Source of the DNA: Yoonia sp.
GTDB lineage: Bacteria; Pseudomonadota; Alphaproteobacteria; Rhodobacterales; Rhodobacteraceae
Reading direction: 5' to 3'
Assembly (NCBI RefSeq): GCF_017854565.1
Contig: NZ_JAFMHJ010000002.1
Coordinates: 1-64,000 of the forward strand
Length of the DNA stretch: 64,000 bases
In this document: positions 33,791 to 42,911 of the stretch, piece after piece
How positions within the stretch are numbered: position 1 is the stretch's first letter
How the letters are laid out: each line of letters opens with the position of its first letter
Notes under the pieces: model-generated
Told to the model about the DNA's origin: nothing
Databases searched by the model: none
Seen by the model: the letters and a program-made list of their open reading frames with translations, nothing else
Made by a program: the position numbers and the translations under genes

Positions 33791-34851
33791 TCCTTGTCAT
33801 CAATGCAGGATCATCGTCGCTGAAGGTCAGCCTGTTTCAGACCGACCTGCACTGCGTCGCGGATGGCATGATCACCGAAATTGGCGGGGCGGGGACGCTG
33901 GCGGTGAACGGCGCAAAGACGCCTGTTACATCAATCGACCATGCCGATGCGCTGACGCAGATACAGGCCGCGTTCCAACATATCGGCCATGACAGCACGC
34001 AGATTGCGGCTGCCGCGCACCGCGTGGTGCATGGCGGGACGCAATGTACCACGCCGGCCCGGATCACGCTGCAGGTGTTGCGGGCGATTGCCGATTGCGT
34101 GCCACTGGCCCCGCTGCACAACCCGGTCAACCTGTCGGGCATTCACGCCGTTGCGGCCAGCGCACCGGACTTGCCGCAATACGCCAGCTTTGACACCGCG
34201 TTCCATGCGACCAACCCCGATGTCGCCACCCGCTATGCCATTCCCGCAGCGCAAGCGGCGCAGGGTATCCGACGCTATGGGTTTCACGGCCTGTCCTATG
34301 CCAATATGGTCGCTGATTTTGGCACCGCCCTGCCGGCCCGTTTGCTGGCGTTTCATCTGGGCAACGGGGCCAGCCTCTGTGCCATCAAAGAGGGGCAATC
34401 TGTTGCGACATCAATGGGTTACTCGCCCTTGTCAGGACTGACCATGGGCACGCGCAGCGGTGACATCGACGGTGCCGCCGTACTGCGGATTGCGCGGGCG
34501 CTGGGGATTGATGGCACCGATCATTTACTCAACAAGCAAAGCGGGCTGATGGCGCTCGCAGGCGACAACAACATGAAGGCCCTGCTGGAGCGCGATGATG
34601 CCGATGCCCGATTTGCCGTGGCGCATTTTTGCTATTGGGCCGCGCGCCATGCCGGATCGGCCATTGTGGCCATGGGCGGGCTGGATGCGGTCGCGTTCAC
34701 CGGCGGCATCGGTGAAAACGCAGCCCCGGTGCGGGACCGGATCATGGCGCATCTGGCCTGTTTTGGGGATACCCCCGTGCATGTGATTGCCGCCGACGAA
34801 GAAAAACAAATCGCCCGCGACGCGCTGGGCCTGATCGCAAAGGGGCGATAG
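33787..34851 (+). CDS. ackA: Acetate kinase
   Basis: A 354-residue member of the acetate/propionate kinase family, somewhat shorter than the usual 400 residues. Motifs are NAGSSSLKVSLF at the N-terminus, RVVHGG, RRYGFHGLSY, FHLGNGASLCAIKEGQS, MGTRSGDID and FTGGIGENA. It makes ATP and acetate from acetyl phosphate. The start is ATG at 33787, overlapping the pta stop. Being in one unit with xsc and pta, it offers an ATP-yielding outlet for acetyl phosphate from sulfonate breakdown. Confidence 0.9.
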   Translation: MILVINAGSSSLKVSLFQTDLHCVADGMITEIGGAGTLAVNGAKTPVTSIDHADALTQIQAAFQHIGHDSTQIAAAAHRVVHGGTQCTTPARITLQVLRAIADCVPLAPLHNPVNLSGIHAVAASAPDLPQYASFDTAFHATNPDVATRYAIPAAQAAQGIRRYGFHGLSYANMVADFGTALPARLLAFHLGNGASLCAIKEGQSVATSMGYSPLSGLTMGTRSGDIDGAAVLRIARALGIDGTDHLLNKQSGLMALAGDNNMKALLERDDADARFAVAHFCYWAARHAGSAIVAMGGLDAVAFTGGIGENAAPVRDRIMAHLACFGDTPVHVIAADEEKQIARDALGLIAKGR

Positions 34852-34945
34852 ATGCACCACAGCCCACGCGCGGCCTGTTCACCCCCTGTCCGGCACCGTA
34901 CTGTCCCCACGATGGCCCACACGCCATCGCTTGAAAGGTCCGCCT

Positions 34946-37774
34946 ATGTCACTTGATCAGCCCCCTCTCGATACATCGCCATTTGTGTCTGACGAGGTCC
35001 GCAAGACGACGTGCTACATGTGTGCCTGCCGCTGCGGGATCAATGTGCATATGAAGGGCGGCAAGGTCGCGTATATCGAAGGCAACAAGGATCACCCGGT
35101 CAACAAGGGCGTGCTTTGCGCGAAGGGGTCGGCGGGGATCATGCAGCACAACGCGCCCTCGCGGCTGCGCGCGCCGTTAAAGCGGGTTGGCCCGCGCGGG
35201 TCCGGCAAATTCGAGGAAATCAGCTGGGAAGAAGCGCTGAGCCTGGCCGTCGACTGGCTCAAGCCGATCCGGGACACGGCCCCTGAAAAGCTGGCGTTCT
35301 TTACCGGGCGGGACCAGTCGCAGTCGTTCACCAGCTTTTGGGCGCAGGGGTTCGGCACCCCCAACTATGCCGCCCACGGGGGGTTTTGTTCGGTCAATAT
35401 GGCCGCAGCGGGCATTTACACCATGGGCGGCGCCTTTTGGGAATTCGGGCAGCCCGATTGGGACCATACCAAGCTGTTCATGCTGTTCGGTGTCGCCGAA
35501 GACCACGACAGCAACCCCATCAAGATGGGCATCGGCAAGATCAAGGCGCGCGGCGCGCGGATGATTGGGGTCAACCCGATCCGCACCGGATATAACGCCG
35601 TGGCGGACGATTGGGTGGGCATCACGCCCGGCACCGATGGTTTATTCATCCTCGCTCTGGTGCATTGCCTGATGAAGGCCGGCAAGGTCGATCTGGATTA
35701 TCTCGCCCGGTTTACCAATGCGTCCGTGCTGGTCAACGACGACCCCAAGTCAGAGCAATACGGCCTGTTCCTGCGCGATGCGGCCGGCCAGCCGCAGGTG
35801 ATCGACCGACGCACCGGCATGCTGGCGGCATGGAATGGCATGGGTGTCGAACCGGATCTATCGGGCACCCACCATGCCAAGGGGATCACCCATCGCCCGG
35901 TGTTCCATCGGATGGCGGACCGGTATCTTGATCCGGCCTATGCACCCGAAGCCGTCGCAGACCGCTGCGGCATCTCGGCACTGCGTATCCGCGCGATTGC
36001 CGCCGACCTTGCCCGCGTGGCCTTTGATGAAGCGATTGAACTGGATCGCACGTGGACAGATTTTCGCGGTGTGACACATACCAGAATGGTCGGCCGCCCG
36101 GTGTCATTCCACGCCATGCGCGGGATTTCGGCACATTCCAACGGGTTTCAGACCTGCCGCGCGCTGCACATGCTGCAAATCATCCTTGGCGCGGTCGAAA
36201 CCCCCGGCGGCATGCGGTTCAAACCGCCCTACCCCAAACCTGCGACAGCCCACCCCAAACCGCATTGCAAGGTCACACCCGGTCAGGCGCTGGACGGTCC
36301 GCATCTGGGCTATGTGCAGGGCCCCGAAGACCTTTGCCTTGATGACGATGGCCGTCCGATCCGCATCGACAAGGCTTATAGCTGGGAAAACCCGATGTCG
36401 GCGCATGGGCTGATGCATATGGTGATTTCCAACGCGCATGCAGGCGACCCCTACAAGATCGACACGCTGTTTATGTATATGGCGAATATGGCGTGGAATT
36501 CGTCGATGAATGTTGGCGGCGTCGCAAAGATGCTGACCGATCAGAATGCGGATGGGTCCTATGTCATCCCCCACATCATCTATTCCGATGCCTATTCATC
36601 CGAAATGGTGGCCTATGCCGACCTGATCCTGCCCGACACGACCTATCTGGAGCGGCACGACTGCATTTCGCTGCTGGACCGCCCGATCTGCGAGGCCGAC
36701 GCGGTCGCCGACGCGATCCGCTGGCCCGTGGTGGAACCCGACCGCGATGTGCGCGGGTTTCAATCGGTGCTGTGCGAATTGGGCGCGCGGCTGGACCTGC
36801 CGGGATTTGTGAACGCGGACGGCAGCCAGAAATACCAAGACTATGCAGATTATATCACCAATCACATCAGACGCCCCGGAATCGGACCGCTGGCGGGCTT
36901 TCGCAAAGGCGCAGACGGCGTTCAGGGCGGGCGCGGTGACGTTAACCCCGACCAATTGCAGACCTATATCGACAACGGCGGTTTCTGGATCGAACACGTT
37001 CCCGAAAGCGCGGCCTATTACAAACCCTTCTCGATGGACTATCAGAACTGGGCCGTGAAGATGGGTTTCTACGATGTGGTCCAGCCGTATATCTTTCAGC
37101 TTTACGTCGAACCACTGCGCAAGTTTCAGGCGGCCGCCCAAGGCATCGGCACCCGGCAGCCGCCCGACCATCTGCGCGGCCAAATTGCCGTGACGATGGA
37201 CGCGCTGCCAATCTGGTATCCACCGTTCGAGGACGGACACGTGGACCCGGTGGAATATCCCATCCACGCGCTGACGCAGCGGCCAATGGCGATGTATCAC
37301 AGTTGGGGGTCGCAAAACGCATGGCTGCGCCAAATTCACGGGCACAACCCGCTTTATGTGCCAACCAAAATCTGGGAAGCCAACGGATTTCAAGAAGGCG
37401 ACTGGGCGCGGGTCAGCTCGGCCCATGGCGCCATCACCGTGCCGGTGGCCCATCAGGCGTCGCTGAACGAAAACACGGTCTGGACATGGAACGCCATCGG
37501 CAAACGCAAAGGCGCATGGGCGCTGGACAGCGATGCACCCGAAGCGACCAAAGGGTTCTTGCTGAACCATCTGATCCACGAATTGCTGCCACCCAAGGGC
37601 GACGGGCTGCGCTGGGCAAACTCTGATCCGATCACCGGCCAGGCGGCCTGGTTCGACCTGCGGGTGAAAATCGAAAAATCCGGCATCCCGAACGAAGCCC
37701 AGCCAGTGTTGCCGGCCATCACGTCACCGGTGCCAAAAGCCCCGCGCGTACTGGCATGGAAGGTGGGCAAGTGA
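34946..37774 (+). CDS. soeA: Sulfite dehydrogenase molybdopterin subunit SoeA
   Basis: A 942-residue molybdopterin oxidoreductase of the DMSO reductase family. The N-terminal [4Fe-4S] site has Cys23, Cys26, Cys30 and Cys58 (CYMCACRC ... CAKG), followed by the family's substrate and cofactor domains. No twin-arginine signal is present, so the enzyme should face the cytoplasm, as described for SoeABC, which oxidises sulfite from inside the cell. The operon soeABC directly after xsc-tauE-pta-ackA fits sulfite from Xsc as the substrate. ATG at 34946 is preferred over the TTG at 34931. A different DMSO-reductase-family function is possible but less likely here. Confidence 0.85.
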   Translation: MSLDQPPLDTSPFVSDEVRKTTCYMCACRCGINVHMKGGKVAYIEGNKDHPVNKGVLCAKGSAGIMQHNAPSRLRAPLKRVGPRGSGKFEEISWEEALSLAVDWLKPIRDTAPEKLAFFTGRDQSQSFTSFWAQGFGTPNYAAHGGFCSVNMAAAGIYTMGGAFWEFGQPDWDHTKLFMLFGVAEDHDSNPIKMGIGKIKARGARMIGVNPIRTGYNAVADDWVGITPGTDGLFILALVHCLMKAGKVDLDYLARFTNASVLVNDDPKSEQYGLFLRDAAGQPQVIDRRTGMLAAWNGMGVEPDLSGTHHAKGITHRPVFHRMADRYLDPAYAPEAVADRCGISALRIRAIAADLARVAFDEAIELDRTWTDFRGVTHTRMVGRPVSFHAMRGISAHSNGFQTCRALHMLQIILGAVETPGGMRFKPPYPKPATAHPKPHCKVTPGQALDGPHLGYVQGPEDLCLDDDGRPIRIDKAYSWENPMSAHGLMHMVISNAHAGDPYKIDTLFMYMANMAWNSSMNVGGVAKMLTDQNADGSYVIPHIIYSDAYSSEMVAYADLILPDTTYLERHDCISLLDRPICEADAVADAIRWPVVEPDRDVRGFQSVLCELGARLDLPGFVNADGSQKYQDYADYITNHIRRPGIGPLAGFRKGADGVQGGRGDVNPDQLQTYIDNGGFWIEHVPESAAYYKPFSMDYQNWAVKMGFYDVVQPYIFQLYVEPLRKFQAAAQGIGTRQPPDHLRGQIAVTMDALPIWYPPFEDGHVDPVEYPIHALTQRPMAMYHSWGSQNAWLRQIHGHNPLYVPTKIWEANGFQEGDWARVSSAHGAITVPVAHQASLNENTVWTWNAIGKRKGAWALDSDAPEATKGFLLNHLIHELLPPKGDGLRWANSDPITGQAAWFDLRVKIEKSGIPNEAQPVLPAITSPVPKAPRVLAWKVGK

Positions 37775-37813
37775 TCTACCTTCTTCCGAGCCGAAATATC
37801 CCCGCCGGAGGCC

Positions 37814-37835
37814 ACGAAATTTCTGGAAATTTCGT
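37814..37835 (+). terminator. Hairpin with T-run between soeA and soeB
   Basis: A perfect 9-bp stem, ACGAAATTT-CTGG-AAATTTCGT, followed by TTT, 40 nt after the soeA stop and 28 nt before soeB. It looks like a small intrinsic terminator or attenuator inside the operon. The A+T-rich stem suggests only partial termination. Confidence 0.5.
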
Positions 37836-37862
37836 TTTCCGCCCAGACGAAAGCGCCACCTG

Positions 37863-38624
37863 ATGACCCAGCTTCCCGGACCGACCGCCAAGAAACTCGG
37901 CCTTGTGATTGACCTTGATACCTGCGTGGGCTGCCACGCGTGCGTGATTTCATGCAAGGCTTGGAATACGGAAAACTACGGCGTGCCGTTGTCGGATCAG
38001 GAACCTTACGGCGCTGACCCGTCCGGCACATTCCTCAACCGGGTCCATTCCTACGAAGTCCAACCCGCACAGGGCACGGCACAGCTCGTCCATTTCCCAA
38101 AATCCTGCCTGCATTGCGAGGACGCACCTTGCGTCACCGTCTGCCCCACAGGGGCCAGCTACAAACGGGTCGAGGACGGTATCGTGCTGGTCAACGAAAG
38201 CGACTGCATCGGCTGCGGGTTATGTGCCTGGGCCTGCCCCTACGGCGCGCGGGAATTGGACGCCAAAGAAGGCGTGATGAAAAAGTGCACGCTTTGCGTC
38301 GATCGGATTTACAATGAAAACCTGCCCGAAGAAGACCGCGAGCCGGCCTGTGTGCGCACATGTCCGTCCGGTGCGCGCCACTTTGGTGATCTGGGAGACG
38401 CCGATAGCGATGTGTCGAAACTGGTGGCTGAACGCGGCGGGTTTGATCTGATGCCCGAACAGGGCACCAAACCGGTCAACAAATACCTCCCCCCCCGCCC
38501 CAAGGACGCAGAGCCGCAGATAGATATCCTTGCGCCGTTTCTTGAACCCATTGCCCAAGACGGCAAAGGCTTTGTCGGCTGGCTCGACAAGGCGCTATCG
38601 GCCCTGCCGGGAGGTGCCAAATAA
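37863..38624 (+). CDS. soeB: Sulfite dehydrogenase iron-sulfur subunit SoeB
   Basis: A 253-residue ferredoxin-like subunit with four cysteine groups for four [4Fe-4S] clusters: CVGCHACVISCKAWN, CLHCEDAPCVTVCP, CIGCGLCAWACPYGA, and CTLCVDRI with a later CVRTCP. This is the DmsB/NrfC layout; the subunit passes electrons from SoeA to the membrane anchor. The ATG at 37863 directly precedes TQLPGPTAKKLG. It overlaps soeC by one base (TAATG). Confidence 0.9.
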   Translation: MTQLPGPTAKKLGLVIDLDTCVGCHACVISCKAWNTENYGVPLSDQEPYGADPSGTFLNRVHSYEVQPAQGTAQLVHFPKSCLHCEDAPCVTVCPTGASYKRVEDGIVLVNESDCIGCGLCAWACPYGARELDAKEGVMKKCTLCVDRIYNENLPEEDREPACVRTCPSGARHFGDLGDADSDVSKLVAERGGFDLMPEQGTKPVNKYLPPRPKDAEPQIDILAPFLEPIAQDGKGFVGWLDKALSALPGGAK

Positions 38625-39496
38625 TGCATCCTGCACCATCCGTTATCATCTTTACCACATTTTCAGGCCTGGGTTTTGGGCTGTTGTTCTGGCTTGGGGT
38701 CGGCGCATTGGTACCGGGGGGGCTGTCTGCGTTCATTTGGTTTACGATCGCCTATGTCGCGGCGGTCGGTGGGCTGCTGGCATCGACCTTTCATCTGGGT
38801 CACCCCGAACGCGCGATCAAGGCGTTCAGCCAGTGGCAGACAAGCTGGCTTAGCCGCGAAGGCATTGCCGCCGTCGCGACATTGCTGATCATGGCGTTCT
38901 ATGGCGCGGGATTGGTCTTTGGCGGCACGCGGTTTGCGGCCTTGGGGTGGCTTGGCGCGGTCGGGGCGCTGACGACGATTTTCACGACGGCGATGATCTA
39001 TGCACAGCTCAGGACCGTGCCACGCTGGCACCACTGGACCACACCTGCGCTGTTTTTGACCCTATCGCTGGGTGGCGGCGCATTGCTGGGCGGGCAAGTG
39101 TCGGAAACCATTGGACTTTTGGCGCTGGCGGGTGGCTTGCAACTCTATGCCTGGGCCATGGGCGACAAGCGGTTTCAGCGGTCCGGCACCGATATGGACA
39201 CCGCCACGGGCCTTGGGCACATCGGCAAGGTCCGCGCGTTCGAGCCGCCCCATACGGGCACCAATTATCTGATGCGTGAATTCATCCATGTAGTCGGGCG
39301 CAGACACGCCGTGCAATTGCGGGCCATTGCGCTGGGGCTCGGCTTTGTCCTGCCGGTCGTGCTGCTGCTTTTGCCGTTCAGCCACATTTTCGCAGTGTTT
39401 GCCGTGTTCAGCCACATCGCAGGTGTGCTGGTGGTGCGCTGGCTGTTTTTTGCACAGGCCGAGCATGTGGTCGGCCTTTATTACGGCAAACGCTGA
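38624..39496 (+). CDS. soeC: Sulfite dehydrogenase membrane anchor SoeC (DmsC family)
   Basis: A 290-residue membrane protein with eight hydrophobic segments, matching the DmsC-type anchor that exchanges electrons with quinone. It has the family's STFHLGHPERAIKAFSQWQTSWLSRE region (residues about 47-72) after the second helix. Together with SoeA and SoeB it links sulfite oxidation to the respiratory chain. Its stop converges on the sugar ABC ATPase gene 16 bp away. Confidence 0.88.
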   Translation: MHPAPSVIIFTTFSGLGFGLLFWLGVGALVPGGLSAFIWFTIAYVAAVGGLLASTFHLGHPERAIKAFSQWQTSWLSREGIAAVATLLIMAFYGAGLVFGGTRFAALGWLGAVGALTTIFTTAMIYAQLRTVPRWHHWTTPALFLTLSLGGGALLGGQVSETIGLLALAGGLQLYAWAMGDKRFQRSGTDMDTATGLGHIGKVRAFEPPHTGTNYLMREFIHVVGRRHAVQLRAIALGLGFVLPVVLLLLPFSHIFAVFAVFSHIAGVLVVRWLFFAQAEHVVGLYYGKR

Positions 39497-39512
39497 CCCC
39501 GGGGCGCAAACG

Positions 39513-40574
39513 TCAGGTGCGGATACGCTGTTCGGTGTCGCCATCGAACAGATAGACCCGTGATTTGTCGATCGTCACGCCAACGCGCGCGCCTTCGACC
39601 GACCGGTCATCGCCGCGTTCTTCGATGACGATCCGCTCGCCGGTTTCGCATGTCAGATAGACAAACGACACCCCTCCAAGGCTTTCGGTCAGGTCAACGG
39701 TATGGGTATCGCCCGCCGGATCGACCATCAGGTGTTCGGCGCGCATGCCCACGGTCACGGTCTTGCCGGTATAGGCGGGGGCAATGATACCGTCGAACGA
39801 CGCTTTCATGCCCGGCACATCGACGCGGCCATCAGTGGCCGTAGCGCGCAAGAAGTTCATCGCAGGCGAGCCGATGAAACCGGCCACGAATTTGTTGTCG
39901 GGGTCACGGTACAGCGCCATCGGCGCCCCCACCTGTTCGATCCGTCCCGCCCGCAGCACGACGATCTTATCGGCCAGCGTCATCGCCTCGACCTGATCAT
40001 GGGTCACATAGATCATCGTAGCGCCAATCTCGCGGTGGAGGCGTGCGATTTCGACACGCATCTCGACCCGCAGTTCCGCATCGAGGTTGGACAGCGGTTC
40101 GTCGAACAAAAACACCTCTGGCCCACGCACAATCGCCCGCCCGATCGAGACGCGCTGGCGTTGCCCCCCCGACAGGGCCGCAGGTTTGCGTGACAGGTAG
40201 TCTTCAAGCTTGAGGATGCGCGTCGCCTCGGCCACCTTTGCCGCGATCTCGGCCTTGGGGTAGCCATTCATCTTGAGACCAAAGCCCATGTTCTCCTTGA
40301 CCGTCATATGCGGATAAAGCGCGTAGGTCTGGAACACCATCGCCACGCCACGCAGCGATGGGTCCAGGCGGGTCACATCGCGGGTGCCGATTTGCATCGA
40401 CCCTTCGGTCGTTTCTTCCAGACCCGCGACCATGCGCAGCAAGGTGGATTTGCCACAGCCCGACGGGCCGACAAAGACGCAGAATTCGCCGTCGTCGATT
40501 TCCAGATCAATCCCGTGAATGACCTGCACCTCGCCGTAGCGCTTGATCACTTTGTTCAGTGTCACACCTGACAT
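39513..40574 (-). CDS. Sugar ABC transporter ATP-binding protein (UgpC/MalK type)
   Basis: A 353-residue ABC ATPase of the CUT1 carbohydrate class. It has Walker A GPSGCGKST, Q-loop VFQTYALYPHMTV, signature LSGGQRQRVSIGRAI, Walker B FLFDEPLSNLDA, and a C-terminal TOBE domain that includes VTVGMRAEHL. It should power the permeases at 42912-44810. It is unusual that it lies on the other strand, 3 bp after the iclR gene, so the ATPase and regulator are co-transcribed and divergent from the binding protein and permeases. Confidence 0.92.
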   Translation of the reverse strand: MSGVTLNKVIKRYGEVQVIHGIDLEIDDGEFCVFVGPSGCGKSTLLRMVAGLEETTEGSMQIGTRDVTRLDPSLRGVAMVFQTYALYPHMTVKENMGFGLKMNGYPKAEIAAKVAEATRILKLEDYLSRKPAALSGGQRQRVSIGRAIVRGPEVFLFDEPLSNLDAELRVEMRVEIARLHREIGATMIYVTHDQVEAMTLADKIVVLRAGRIEQVGAPMALYRDPDNKFVAGFIGSPAMNFLRATATDGRVDVPGMKASFDGIIAPAYTGKTVTVGMRAEHLMVDPAGDTHTVDLTESLGGVSFVYLTCETGERIVIEERGDDRSVEGARVGVTIDKSRVYLFDGDTEQRIRT

Positions 40575-40577
40575 GGC

Positions 40578-41381
40578 CTATATCCCCGTTGTTTCTTTGG
40601 TATCGTGGTCTGGAAAGCTCCAGTTTTGGGCGTCGATTGCGATATTTCGGGCGGTATCTTGCAAGATCGGCACATAGGCTTCGAGCCCGGCAAGATTGGT
40701 GCGTCCCGTCGTGCTGGTCACGGACAAGGCGCCCAGCACGCGCCCGGCTTCCGACAAGATCGGCATCGCCACGCAGATGATCCCCGGTTCGTGTTCTTCG
40801 CGATCAAAGCCATAGCCTTGGGCGCGGATGTCGGCCAGTTCTTCGCGCAGCGCAGCCGCACTGGTCAGCGTGTGCGGCGTGAAAGCATGAAACGACTGCT
40901 GTTCAATCACCAGATCGACAATCGCCGGATCGGAAAACGCCAACATCACCTTGCCGACCCCGGTGCAATACGCCGGCCCGACCTTGCCGGCCTGGCTGTA
41001 CATCTGAACAGGCTTTCCGGCGTTGCGTTTGTCGACATATAGAACCTGCGCATGATCCAGCTGCGCCAGATGCACCGTTTCCCCCACCGCCTTGCTGAGC
41101 GCGTCGATATGCGGACGCGCGACCGGCGCCAGCGTTGATTGTTCCCACGCGGCATGGGCCAGCCGGACAAGGCGGATACCCGGCGCATAGGTTTGCCGAT
41201 CGGGATCATAGGACAACATCTGTTGATTGGTCAGCGTTTGCACAAAACGGTAAAGCGTCGGCTTGGGAAATGGCGACTGAGCAAGAAGCTCGGTGAAGCG
41301 CACAGGCCGCCCAAAGGCTGCCACCTGATCAAGCACGCTAAGTGCTTTGCCGACTGTGCCGTCGCGGGTCGCCGCTACCAT
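40578..41381 (-). CDS. IclR-family regulator of the galactoside operon
   Basis: A 267-residue IclR protein. The winged HTH (ALSVLDQVAAFGRPVRFTEL ... PKPTLYRFVQTL) is followed by the GAF-like effector domain (GPAYCTGVGKVMLAF, GYGFDREEHEPGIICVAMPI, GALSVT). ATG at 41381 has GGGGGGAAC upstream. It reads away from the sugar-binding protein gene. The 163-bp gap contains repeats likely to be its operators. The inducer is probably galactose or a breakdown product, inferred from the neighbours. Confidence 0.9.
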   Translation of the reverse strand: MVAATRDGTVGKALSVLDQVAAFGRPVRFTELLAQSPFPKPTLYRFVQTLTNQQMLSYDPDRQTYAPGIRLVRLAHAAWEQSTLAPVARPHIDALSKAVGETVHLAQLDHAQVLYVDKRNAGKPVQMYSQAGKVGPAYCTGVGKVMLAFSDPAIVDLVIEQQSFHAFTPHTLTSAAALREELADIRAQGYGFDREEHEPGIICVAMPILSEAGRVLGALSVTSTTGRTNLAGLEAYVPILQDTARNIAIDAQNWSFPDHDTKETTGI

Positions 41382-41457
41382 GTTCCCCCCTGTCCAAACT
41401 GGGCGTTTTTGCACCGACTTGCGCGCCGGTGCCGCCCTGCACTGTTGACAAGGCTAG

Positions 41458-41517
41458 ATGAGTCGCGGTTTAGTATCAATATCCAAAACCAAGTTTCATA
41501 TAATGAGACGCGGTTTA
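41458..41517. promoter_or_regulatory. Repeats in the iclR/sugar-operon divergent promoter
   Basis: ATGAGTCGCGGTTTA (41458-41472) and ATGAGACGCGGTTTA (41503-41517) are 14/15 identical direct repeats 45 bp apart. The second overlaps the near-perfect palindrome GTTTCAT-ATA-ATGAGAC (41493-41509), which also contains TATAAT (41499-41504). TTGACA at 41445-41450 is a possible -35. This looks like an operator/promoter set for the IclR protein. Confidence 0.55.
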
Positions 41518-41544
41518 CACTATGGAAGCACCAGGGAGGACACC

Positions 41545-42804
41545 ATGCATTCCATTCTTAAGACGTCGCTTGCGGCGTTTATTGCTGCTGGCATCAGCGC
41601 ATCTGCCGCATCTGCCGCGGGTCATACGCTGTCAGGCGATCTTGTCATCTTTTCGGACATGTCAAACCCCGCGCCCCGCGCGGTGATGGAAGGCATGGTC
41701 GAACGGTTCGGCGACTTGCACCCCGATCTGAACATCGAACTGACGGTCATTGACCGCGAAGCCTACAAGACGCAGATCCGCAACTTCCTGACAGCCAATT
41801 CGCCTGACGTGGCCAACTGGTATGCCGCCAACCGCATGCTGCCCTATGTCGAGGCGGGCCTTTTCGAGGACGTGTCCGACATCTGGGACGGTCAGATGTC
41901 AGAAGAACTGGCATCGACCAAAGGCGCACTGACCATCGACGGCAAGCAGTACGGCGTGCCGTACACCTACTACCAGTGGGGCGTTTATTATCGCAAAGAT
42001 ATCTTTGACCAATATGGCCTGACAGAGCCGGCAACATGGGCCGAAGAGCTGGCGAACTGCCAGACGCTACTGGATAATGGCGTGAAATGCTACACCATCG
42101 GGACCAAATTCCTTTGGACCGCCGGTGGTTGGTTCGACTATCTGAACATGCGCACCAACGGCTATGACTTCCACGCGCGGCTGACCAACGGCCAAGAAAG
42201 CTGGACCTCGGACGAGGTGCGCGCGACCTTTGCCAACTGGCAGCAACTGATCGACATGGGCGCGTTCATCGACGACCATCAGACCTATAGCTGGCAAGAA
42301 GCGCTGCCGTTCATGGCCAATGGCGAAGCTGCGGCCTATCTGATGGGTAACTTTGCAGTGGCCCCGCTGCGCGAAGCAGGTCTGGATGACAGCAAACTGG
42401 ACTTCTATCAGTTCGTCGAAATCACCCCCGGCATTCCGCGCGGCGAAGATGCGCCGACGGATACCTTTCACATCCCCGCGAACGCATCCAACAAAGACAA
42501 CGCGCGCGAATTCCTGAAATTCGTGGTCTCAGCGGAGAACCAGACGCTGATCAACAACGGTGAAAATCTGGGCCAGTTGCCGGTGAACGCGAATTCATCG
42601 GTGGATGACGACAAGTTCCTGCAACAGGGTTTCGACATGCTGTCGAACAAGGCACCGGGCGGCATCGCGCAGTTCTTTGACCGTGACGCCCCTGCGGAAA
42701 TGGCCGCCGTGGCCATGGAAGGGTTTCAGGAGTTCATGGTGTTCCCGGACGCGCTCGATGATATTCTCGAGCGTTTGGAAAATGCCCGCGAAGACATTTA
42801 CTAA
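41545..42804 (+). CDS. Sugar (galactoside) ABC transporter solute-binding protein
   Basis: A 419-residue CUT1 binding protein (SBP family 1, MalE-like). The signal peptide ends near ASAASAAGH, followed by LVIFSDMSNPAPRAVMEGM, SPDVANWYAANRM, GVPYTYYQWGVYY and a C-terminal lobe. The start ATG has a strong AGGGAGGACACC site. It heads the operon with two permeases, alpha-galactosidase, beta-galactosidase and galactonate enzymes, so a galactoside such as melibiose, raffinose-type sugar or lactose is the probable ligand (inference). Confidence 0.9.
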   Translation: MHSILKTSLAAFIAAGISASAASAAGHTLSGDLVIFSDMSNPAPRAVMEGMVERFGDLHPDLNIELTVIDREAYKTQIRNFLTANSPDVANWYAANRMLPYVEAGLFEDVSDIWDGQMSEELASTKGALTIDGKQYGVPYTYYQWGVYYRKDIFDQYGLTEPATWAEELANCQTLLDNGVKCYTIGTKFLWTAGGWFDYLNMRTNGYDFHARLTNGQESWTSDEVRATFANWQQLIDMGAFIDDHQTYSWQEALPFMANGEAAAYLMGNFAVAPLREAGLDDSKLDFYQFVEITPGIPRGEDAPTDTFHIPANASNKDNAREFLKFVVSAENQTLINNGENLGQLPVNANSSVDDDKFLQQGFDMLSNKAPGGIAQFFDRDAPAEMAAVAMEGFQEFMVFPDALDDILERLENAREDIY

Positions 42805-42813
42805 GCAACCAAA

Positions 42814-42838
42814 GGGGTGCGCGAACGCCGCGCACCCC
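42814..42838 (+). terminator. Stem-loop after the sugar-binding protein gene
   Basis: A perfect 10-bp stem, GGGGTGCGCG/CGCGCACCCC, with a 5-nt loop (AACGC), 9 nt after the SBP stop. It resembles the hairpins between malE and malF-type genes that keep binding protein in excess. There is no U-tract. Confidence 0.7.
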
Positions 42839-42911
42839 ACCCTCCGCCGCCTATCTGCAAGCGCGTTTCCCATGCGCTTTCACATGCGCAAACCGGGAAA
42901 GTGGGACGATT

